From positions 1 through 32,520 of the forward strand of contig JABDPB010000053.1 of assembly GCA_013042995.1 (NCBI GenBank): a DNA stretch of 32,520 bases. The letters run 5' to 3'. The stretch is from Ignavibacteriaceae bacterium. GTDB taxonomy: Bacteria > Bacteroidota > Ignavibacteria > Ignavibacteriales > Ignavibacteriaceae. The notes below the pieces were generated by a model. It was not told the origin of the DNA and searched no databases. It worked only from the letters and a program-made list of their open reading frames with translations. Below, piece after piece: positions 26,117-32,520 of this stretch; position 1 is the stretch's first letter; every line of letters starts with the position of its first letter. A program made the position numbers and the translations under genes.

Positions 26117-27601
26117 ATGAAAAATATAAATAATAACTTAATTATTAAAAATACCTCGTTTAACTTACTTGGTTACGGCATTCCGCTTATAATAGCTATT
26201 GTTATAATTCCTTTTCTTATTAAAGGATTAGGTGAAGAAAAATTTGGGATATTGAATTTGTGCTTAGTCATAGTAGGCTACTTTAGTTTTCTTGATTTTG
26301 GGATAGGCAGAGCTCTCACTAAAATTATTGCTGAAAAAATTGCATTAAATAAATCCGCGCATATACCGGAATATTTCTGGACCTCACTAACGCTGATGTT
26401 TTTCGTAAGCATATTAGTTACCATAATTATTATTTTTTTAACGCCCTTTCTTGTTAATTCAGTATTTAATATTTCAACCAAACTTCACAAAGAAACAATA
26501 AATACCTTTTACGTCTTAGCCATATCTATCCCCATAGTTTCTACTACTGCAGGTTTAAGGGGAGTATTAGAAGCGTACCAAAAATTTGGCACTATAAATA
26601 TTATCAGAACGGCGCTAGGTATATCTACATTCTTAATGCCATTTTTATGTTTGATATTTACACAAAGCTTGTTTTGGATAGTAATAGTACTTGGTCTGAT
26701 ACGTTTAATAGTTTGGTTTCAATATCTTGTTCAGTGTTATAATGTTAATAGTGAAATACGCACAAATAGTTTAAAGTTTAATTTTTCTTTGATAAAACCA
26801 TTGTTTAGACTAAGTAGTTGGTTGACTGTATCGAATTTAGTTGGTCCCTTAATTATTCATTCAGATAGGTTTTTAATAGGAGTTTTAATCTCTGCAACGG
26901 CTATAACTTATTATGCCACACCGTATGAGGTAGTAACCAAATTACTATTAATTCCTGGGGCACTTACTTCGGTTCTATTCCCCGCTTTTTCTGCAAACTA
27001 TAAGTTAAATGAAAATTCTAATATTAAATTATTCTCGAGAAGTATAAGGTTTATCTTCATCTTCCTTTATCCCATAGTCTTCTTTTTAGTAACTTTTGCG
27101 CACGAAAGTATATCTATGTGGCTTGGAAATTCTTTCGCAGAGAAAAGTACAATTGTATTACAATTACTTTCAATTGGTGTACTATTAAACAGTCTTGCTT
27201 ACATTCCTTTTACTTTTTTACAAGGGATTGGAAAACCTGAAATACCTGCAATAATTAACTTAATTGAACTACCCATTTATCTATTTTTTATGATAATAAT
27301 GATTGGTGAATATGGAATTTTTGGAGCTGCGTTTGTATGGTGTTTTAGAGTTTTTCTTGATTTAGTTGTATTATATTATTTCACTATGAGAGTGTTTAGC
27401 ACTAGTTTTGTTATCAAGCCAACACATATATTTATAGCAATTGCAGTTATTTGTTTATTACTTCCCTTATTTTTACATGGACTTATAATAAAATTAACTT
27501 ATTCAGGGATTGTGATAAGTGTATTCATATCATTAGCTTGGCAGTATGTGTTGGATATTGAGGAAAAAGACTTTTTAAAGAAAAAACTTAAGTTTTACTA
27601 G
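26117..27601 (+). CDS. Oligosaccharide flippase (Wzx family)
   Basis: This 494-residue protein has about 12-14 membrane spans. Near the N-terminus, FNLLGYGIPLIIAIVIIPFLIKGLGEEKFGI (two parts) and DFGIGRALTKIIAE form the typical polysaccharide-biosynthesis/MATE-like transporter pattern. It moves undecaprenyl-linked repeat units across the inner membrane before Wzy acts. The gap after it (206 bases) has no gene. The position in the wzz-wzy-wzx series supports the role. The substrate cannot be predicted. Confidence 0.92.
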   Translation: MKNINNNLIIKNTSFNLLGYGIPLIIAIVIIPFLIKGLGEEKFGILNLCLVIVGYFSFLDFGIGRALTKIIAEKIALNKSAHIPEYFWTSLTLMFFVSILVTIIIIFLTPFLVNSVFNISTKLHKETINTFYVLAISIPIVSTTAGLRGVLEAYQKFGTINIIRTALGISTFLMPFLCLIFTQSLFWIVIVLGLIRLIVWFQYLVQCYNVNSEIRTNSLKFNFSLIKPLFRLSSWLTVSNLVGPLIIHSDRFLIGVLISATAITYYATPYEVVTKLLLIPGALTSVLFPAFSANYKLNENSNIKLFSRSIRFIFIFLYPIVFFLVTFAHESISMWLGNSFAEKSTIVLQLLSIGVLLNSLAYIPFTFLQGIGKPEIPAIINLIELPIYLFFMIIMIGEYGIFGAAFVWCFRVFLDLVVLYYFTMRVFSTSFVIKPTHIFIAIAVICLLLPLFLHGLIIKLTYSGIVISVFISLAWQYVLDIEEKDFLKKKLKFY

Positions 27602-27807
27602 ATACTAAAAACTATTTATACGACTATTGCGTAACTAATATGTTTATTTGAAGTGGATTTGCTCATACTGAATTTTTTATAAAAAATAATATCATTCTCT
27701 ACAAATCCTTTAATTTCAGTAAATATTCTTGTAACTGTTTTTATAATTTGGTTTGTACATAGTTTAGTCTTAATAACTTAAAGATTCATTAATGGTTTAA
27801 AGAGTAG

Positions 27808-28710
27808 ATGAAGATGCCGTCTGTATTTATTATTATTGTGAACTGGAATGGTCTCATAGACACGATTGAGTGCATAAAATCTATATCCAACATTTCTTAT
27901 AAATATATTAGAGTCGTTGTAATCGATAACGGTTCAGAAAAAGATGAGAACCAAGAATTGGCAGTTAAATTTCCTGATGTAATTACTATTAGAAGTGAAA
28001 TTAATTTAGGTTTTGCGGGTGGAAGTAATGTTGGAATAAAATATGCGTTGAAGAATGACGCAGATTATATTCTATTGATCAACAATGATACAATTGTTGA
28101 AAAAGATTTTCTGGGTATTCTGGTAGATGAAATAAAGAACGACAGGCATATGGGTCTGGCAGTTCCCAAAATAAACTACTATAGCGATCCTTCAATTACA
28201 TGGTATGCCGGGGGATATTTTAGTAAGTTGCGCGGAGCGGCTGTAACTATAGGACAAGGTAAGTCAGAAAATCTTATTCAGGAAAATAAATATGTTACAT
28301 TTGCAACGGGATGTTGCCTGTTAATAGACAGAAAGGTTATAAACGATATCGGATTGTTAGATGAAAAATATTTTCTCTATTTGGAGGATGCAGATTTTTG
28401 TTTGAGGGCTGTCAAAGCCGGCTATAAAATTAAATCGATTCCGCATAGCAAAATACTTCACAAAGTAAATGCTTCGTCGTCTGCTAGATACGAAAATTTA
28501 CCGCTTTATTATATGACTAGAAATAGACTGTATTTTACCAAAAAGTCATTTCCAAAATACTTTGGATATGTTTACGCCTATATTTTAATATCAATGACTA
28601 TAAAGTCAATCTATTGGTTCTTTAAAGGGGAAAAAGATAAAATACTGATCGTAAAAAAAGCGTTTAATGATTTCAAACTGAATATTTTAGGTAAAATGAA
28701 AGAGTCCTAA
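27808..28710 (+). CDS. Glycosyltransferase family 2
   Basis: This 300-residue GT-A fold enzyme begins with VFIIIVNWNGLIDTIECIKS and VVVIDNGSEKDEN. The segment NLGFAGGSNVGIKYAL is typical of rhamnosyltransferase-like GT2 enzymes. The metal-binding motif LLINNDT stands near residue 92. LYLEDADFCLRAVKAG supplies the acceptor-site acidic residues (ED). A C-terminal hydrophobic helix (about 250-268) may bind the membrane. The donor sugar is unknown. Its stop and the ATG of the next gene share a base (TAATG), showing coupling. Confidence 0.93.
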   Translation: MKMPSVFIIIVNWNGLIDTIECIKSISNISYKYIRVVVIDNGSEKDENQELAVKFPDVITIRSEINLGFAGGSNVGIKYALKNDADYILLINNDTIVEKDFLGILVDEIKNDRHMGLAVPKINYYSDPSITWYAGGYFSKLRGAAVTIGQGKSENLIQENKYVTFATGCCLLIDRKVINDIGLLDEKYFLYLEDADFCLRAVKAGYKIKSIPHSKILHKVNASSSARYENLPLYYMTRNRLYFTKKSFPKYFGYVYAYILISMTIKSIYWFFKGEKDKILIVKKAFNDFKLNILGKMKES

Positions 28711-29825
28711 TGCGAATCGGTATAGACGCAAGACTTCTAGAAAGAAAAATGACAGGTATCGGAAGATTTCTCAGTAACATACTGAAAGAGTTACCTATAC
28801 TTGATAAACAGAACAAATATTTTTTATTCTCTTTCAATAAGCTTAACAGTGTGGATCCATTCTTTTATAACGTTTTCACAGGTAGTTATATCTTTAGTGA
28901 AAAATTATTTTCACCTTATTGGACAAATGTTATCTTGCCAAGATATCTTCAACAATATAAAATTGACATATATTTCTCAGTTAACAAAATTTTACCTTAT
29001 AAAAAACTCGTAAATATTAAATATGTAAGTGTAATACATGATGTATTCTATAAAATTGATACTTCATTTCATCCTTATATTTATAGAAAGTATTTAGATG
29101 TTTTTTTAAAACTCTCGATAAAAAAAAGTGATCTTATAATAACAGTCTCGCACAATTCAAAGAAAGATATTATCGAACTATTTGATGTAGCAGAGTCGAA
29201 GATTAAGATTGTGCACGAAGCTGCTGATGAAGGTTTTCATCCGATTGTCTTAAGTGAGTCGGAAAAGATAAATCTTAAAACGAAATTTCAATTATCTGAT
29301 AAGTTTGTCTTATATGTTGGAGTAATTGAAAATCGTAAAAATATATATGGTGTCCTCAGGATCGCTGATCTTATTTATCGAAACAATAAGGAATTAAAAC
29401 TTCTTCTGGTTGGCAGAGCTGGGTTTGGGTCAAAAAACATACTTAAAGAGATAAGAAAAAGAGAGAATGTTGTCTATTTAGAGTATGTTGATGATCAGAC
29501 ACTCAAGAAATTATATAATATTTCCAGGGTGTTTTTATTCATTTCTTTCTATGAAGGATTTGGATTACCCCCTTTGGAAGCTATGCAGTCGGGAGTTCCT
29601 GTAGTTGTTTCAAATTCTTCTTCCTTACCTGAAGTAGTTGATATGGCAGGTATTATACATGACCCGAGAGCATACCAAGCAGTCTATATGGATATTATGA
29701 AACTAATTGAGGATGACACATATTATCTCGCATGGAGGGAAAAGGGATTGGAAAGGGCTAAACACTTTAGTGTAAAGAATACAACAAAAAACATAGTGGA
29801 AATATTTAATTCACTTATCAATTAG
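28710..29825 (+). CDS. Glycosyltransferase family 4 (GT-B)
   Basis: This 371-residue GT-B fold enzyme begins RIGIDARLLERKMTGIGRFL, usual for WbaZ/mannosyltransferase-like GT4 proteins. The second domain has LYVGVIENRKNIYGVL. The nucleotide-sugar site follows as FISFYEGFGLPPLEAMQSGVPVVVSNSSSLPEV, with its E-x7-E acidic pair. It adds a sugar to the lipid-linked repeat unit in the cytoplasm. It is coupled to the GT2 gene before it. A weak hairpin with T-run follows its stop. Confidence 0.94.
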   Translation: MRIGIDARLLERKMTGIGRFLSNILKELPILDKQNKYFLFSFNKLNSVDPFFYNVFTGSYIFSEKLFSPYWTNVILPRYLQQYKIDIYFSVNKILPYKKLVNIKYVSVIHDVFYKIDTSFHPYIYRKYLDVFLKLSIKKSDLIITVSHNSKKDIIELFDVAESKIKIVHEAADEGFHPIVLSESEKINLKTKFQLSDKFVLYVGVIENRKNIYGVLRIADLIYRNNKELKLLLVGRAGFGSKNILKEIRKRENVVYLEYVDDQTLKKLYNISRVFLFISFYEGFGLPPLEAMQSGVPVVVSNSSSLPEVVDMAGIIHDPRAYQAVYMDIMKLIEDDTYYLAWREKGLERAKHFSVKNTTKNIVEIFNSLIN

Positions 29826-29831
29826 TACTCT

Positions 29832-29869
29832 AAAGGTATATACATATTTGTTGCTAACCTTTCTTTTTT
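29832..29869 (+). terminator. Weak possible terminator after GT4 gene
   Basis: AAAGGT (29832-29837) can pair with ACCTTT (29857-29862), followed by CTTTTTT. The stem is only 6 pairs with a 19-base loop, so termination would be partial at best. It lies 6 bases after the GT4 stop, in a 204-base gap with no gene. Confidence 0.3.
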
Positions 29870-30029
29870 ATAAGCTCTTTTTGATATCCTTAAGTATAAT
29901 TTTATGATATTTTAACTAACATTCAAAATTCTTTTTTGAACAGCCTTTGGTTTTTAATCACTTGAAAAAGTTTTTCTTTACATATGTTATTACTAGTAAA
30001 TATTTCTACTTGTAATTAAGTTAATAATC

Positions 30030-31199
30030 GTGAATTTTGTAATTATCATATTTTTCCTCTGTTTAATTTTAATATTTCACACTTATGTTTTTTACCCAAT
30101 AAGCATTCAATTAATTTCTCTTTTCTTTAAACGAAGATATAAAAAAGACGAGCTTCCTTCACACAAAATATCAATTCTAATCTCTGCTTATAATGAAGAT
30201 AGTACAATTGAAAACACAATAAATAATTTATATAAACAAAATTACCCCGCTAATAGATTCGAGATAATAGTCGGATCAGATGGTTCTATGGACCGAACAA
30301 ATGAAATTCTTTCAGGTTTTAGTAAAAACAATTCAAATTTAATATTCATCCCTTTTAAGAAAAGAAGAGGTAAAAAGTTTGTTATTAATGATCTGGTTAA
30401 AAGAGCTAATGGTGAAATTTTGGTTTTTTGTGATTCAAACACTGTTTATAAACCAAATGCTATTACTGAAATGATGAAATATTATGCTGATGGAAAAATA
30501 GGCGGGGTATCCGGTAGATTAGAATTAATCGAAAAAATCAATTCAACTTCAAAAAGTAATAAAGAAGTCACATATTGGAAATATGAATCTTGGATTAAAT
30601 ACTGTGAGGGAAGCCTTGGTTGTTTAATTGGGGCCAATGGAGGCATTTACAGCATCAAAAAGGAATACTTTATTTCAATGCCTGATGATATTTCAGTTGT
30701 CGATGACTTGTATTTATCTTTAAAAGTTCTTGAGCAGGGTAAAGATATGGTGTACTGTAAAGATGCAATTGCCAGGGAAAACATAGCACCGTCAATCAAA
30801 TTCGAAACAGAACGAAAGGCAAGAATAATTCCAAGAAGTTTCGAAACAATAAAACAGGTAAAGAAATTATTATTATCAAATCGAGTTCTCGTTAGTTATA
30901 ATCTTTGGTCACATAAAATAATCAGGTGGTTTACACCGTTAATTTTGATGATTCTTTTTGCATCCAATTTAGTTATTTCAATGTTTGGTAAAGGGATTTT
31001 TTACAATACAGTACTTGGTCTTCAATTATTAATCATTTTCTTAAGTCTAATAGGCTATTTAACTTCTAAATTATCTATAAATATTAAAATTTTTCAATTA
31101 TCTTATTATTTTCTTATTTCAAACTATGCTTTGATGAAAGGATTTTATAGATATATAACAAAAAAATACAAACCTACCTGGGATCCCACTCCTAGGTGA
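30030..31199 (+). CDS. Membrane glycosyltransferase family 2
   Basis: This 389-residue protein has an N-terminal span (about 3-25) and a GT-A domain. The domain shows KISILISAYNEDSTIENTI, IIVGSDGSMDRTNEIL, LVFCDSNTVYKPNAI, GANGGIYSIKKEYF and VVDDLYLSLKVLEQG, with the acceptor-site acidic pair. Two to three C-terminal spans (about 302-360) follow. The layout resembles processive-type or N-acetylglucosaminyl GT2 enzymes, but a full QxxRW motif is not seen. The start is GTG at 30030, just ahead of the first hydrophobic segment. The sugar added is unknown. Confidence 0.9.
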   Translation: MNFVIIIFFLCLILIFHTYVFYPISIQLISLFFKRRYKKDELPSHKISILISAYNEDSTIENTINNLYKQNYPANRFEIIVGSDGSMDRTNEILSGFSKNNSNLIFIPFKKRRGKKFVINDLVKRANGEILVFCDSNTVYKPNAITEMMKYYADGKIGGVSGRLELIEKINSTSKSNKEVTYWKYESWIKYCEGSLGCLIGANGGIYSIKKEYFISMPDDISVVDDLYLSLKVLEQGKDMVYCKDAIARENIAPSIKFETERKARIIPRSFETIKQVKKLLLSNRVLVSYNLWSHKIIRWFTPLILMILFASNLVISMFGKGIFYNTVLGLQLLIIFLSLIGYLTSKLSINIKIFQLSYYFLISNYALMKGFYRYITKKYKPTWDPTPR

Positions 31200-31243
31200 A
31201 CTAAATGATAAAGTATATTAGTGAAAATTAAAATATCCAATCT

Positions 31244-32520
31244 GTGAACAAACGCACTCAAAAAATAATAGTATTGCTTACAGATTTTCTTACCATCAGC
31301 CTTGCTTGGTTAGCCTACAGTTATGTGAGAATTGAAACAGGCTGGTTTAAACTTGACTCGGAACCAGAAGTTTATAAAGCTATGCCCTTTGTTTACCTTT
31401 ATTGGCTCATAATTTTTACATTTGTAGGAATGTACCGCACGTGGTTTGCATCTTCAAGATTTGATGAAATTTCCACTCTGTTCAAAGCAACTTTTGTGGG
31501 GATCTTTATTATGTTCTTCCTGATTTTCATCAGTGATTATATTGAAGGAGTAGAATCCAGCAATAGAATTTTAATTTTTATTTATTGGCTTTTACTTTTT
31601 CTTATTGTTACAACAGGAAGATTATTCGTACGCAGTTTGCAAAGAAATTTACTTATTAAAGGAATTGGAAGGAAGAACACGGTAATTGTTGGATATAATC
31701 CTACTGCGCACGAAGTACACGATCAAATTCTGGAGCATCCTGCACTCGGCTTGGATGTTGAAGCTTATGTTGCAGTTAATCCTGATAATGTTGACAAAAC
31801 TTATAATAAAATAAAAGCCAGAGGAACTATAAATGAGTTGATTGATGTAGTAAAAAAAACTCATTCAGAAGAAGTTATTATTGCATTAGAAAAGGAAGAC
31901 CATGCTCTGCTTATAGAAATAATTTCAAAACTCGAGTACAAAGGCATCGGTCTAAAGATCGCCCCCGATCTTTATGAAATATTAAGCGGACAGGCACGTA
32001 CTACTCAGCTTTACGGCATTCCGTTAATTGATATTATGCCCGAGCTGATGCCTGAATGGGAAAAAAAGTTAAAAAGAATATTAGATACTTTAATTTCTTT
32101 TTTAATCCTGGTAATTACTTTACCATTAAATATTATTGTTGCTGCTGTAATAAAGCTTGACAGCAAAGGACCTGTTTTTTTTAAGCAGGAACGAAGCGGG
32201 ATGAACAATAAAACATTCAAAATAATTAAATTCAGGTCTATGTTTCAGGATGCTGAAAAACATACCGGACCTATTTGGTCCCAAAAAGATGATCCGCGTG
32301 TAACCCGTGTTGGCAGAATAATACGGAGGCTAAGGATTGATGAAATACCTCAAATGTATAACGTGCTAAAGGGTGAAATGAGCCTTGTTGGTCCAAGACC
32401 GGAAAGACCATTTTTTGTCGATCAACTGTCTGAAAAAATTCCATATTATAAAAGAAGACTAAAAGTAAGACCCGGCATTACAGGCTGGGCACAAGTAAAA
32501 CATAAATATGATGAAAATAT
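31244..32520 (+). CDS. Polyprenyl-phosphate sugar-1-phosphate transferase (partial)
   Basis: This frame is open from GTG 31244 to the window edge (425 codons, C-terminus missing). It is a WcaJ/WbaP-type initiating transferase that moves a sugar-phosphate from a nucleotide sugar to undecaprenyl phosphate, the first step of repeat-unit synthesis. Four N-terminal spans (within about residues 5-130) come first. A Rossmann-like CoA_binding_3 domain follows (NTVIVGYNPTAHEVHDQI, near 147-164). A membrane hairpin near 285-308 leads into the catalytic domain: GPVFFKQERSG, FKIIKFRSM, RVGRIIRRLRIDEIPQMYNV, MSLVGPRPERP and RPGITGWAQV. Only the last few dozen residues seem to be missing. The gene is 44 bases after the GT2 stop. 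Confidence 0.94.
   Translation, partial: MNKRTQKIIVLLTDFLTISLAWLAYSYVRIETGWFKLDSEPEVYKAMPFVYLYWLIIFTFVGMYRTWFASSRFDEISTLFKATFVGIFIMFFLIFISDYIEGVESSNRILIFIYWLLLFLIVTTGRLFVRSLQRNLLIKGIGRKNTVIVGYNPTAHEVHDQILEHPALGLDVEAYVAVNPDNVDKTYNKIKARGTINELIDVVKKTHSEEVIIALEKEDHALLIEIISKLEYKGIGLKIAPDLYEILSGQARTTQLYGIPLIDIMPELMPEWEKKLKRILDTLISFLILVITLPLNIIVAAVIKLDSKGPVFFKQERSGMNNKTFKIIKFRSMFQDAEKHTGPIWSQKDDPRVTRVGRIIRRLRIDEIPQMYNVLKGEMSLVGPRPERPFFVDQLSEKIPYYKRRLKVRPGITGWAQVKHKYDEN

Noticed and set aside
27668..27690. AT palindrome ATTTTTTATAAAAAAT after the flippase gene
   Set aside because: Only A-T pairs with no loop or T-run. In such AT-rich DNA this is expected by chance and does not support a terminator.

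Overview
The window reads as chromosomal DNA from an AT-rich member of the Bacteroidota/Chlorobiota/Ignavibacteriota group. My best guess is an Ignavibacteria-like bacterium. This is inferred from the fused CcoNO cbb3 oxidase, the fixI-ccoS-ccoNO-ccoQ-ccoP-ccoG-fixH-safE gene order, the low G+C content and the mix of Shine-Dalgarno-led and leaderless-looking starts. No taxonomic search was possible.

Layout. (1) Positions 1-650 hold the 3' end of a 23S rRNA, a 5S rRNA and the terminator of the rRNA operon. (2) 718-1182 encodes a small DUF2269-type membrane protein. (3) 1333-9892 is a complete cbb3-type cytochrome c oxidase operon. It encodes a copper P-type ATPase (ccoI), ccoS with an apparent AUC start, fused ccoNO, ccoQ, a one-haem ccoP, the ferredoxin-like assembly factor ccoG, a FixH protein and a SafE/DsbD_2-type membrane protein. 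Together these build and supply copper to a high-affinity terminal oxidase. (4) 9958-17705 is a housekeeping run: a penicillin acylase-family Ntn hydrolase, metF, a Gfo/Idh oxidoreductase, a class II aldolase, ddl, an FtsB/DivIC-type division protein and rarA, with several overlapping junctions. (5) 17740-19842 on the minus strand encodes dprA, a EutN/CcmL-type microcompartment vertex protein, a two-span membrane protein and a small protein of unknown function. Between the last two lies a strong promoter driving an RNA of about 83 nt. That RNA folds into two hairpins with C-rich loops and ends in a terminator just before the membrane-protein ribosome binding site. (6) From 19843 to the end is an exopolysaccharide/O-antigen locus on the plus strand. 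It starts with a decayed Wzz remnant, a predicted TIM-barrel glycosidase-like protein and a carbohydrate-binding lipoprotein interrupted by a stop codon. It continues with intact Wzz, Wzy, Wzx, three glycosyltransferases and a polyprenyl-phosphate sugar transferase that runs off the window.

The items most worth a second look are the C-rich two-hairpin RNA, the lone microcompartment vertex gene tied to dprA, the AUC start of ccoS, and the signs of decay or switching at the front of the polysaccharide locus (two in-frame nonsense codons and a G8 tract).
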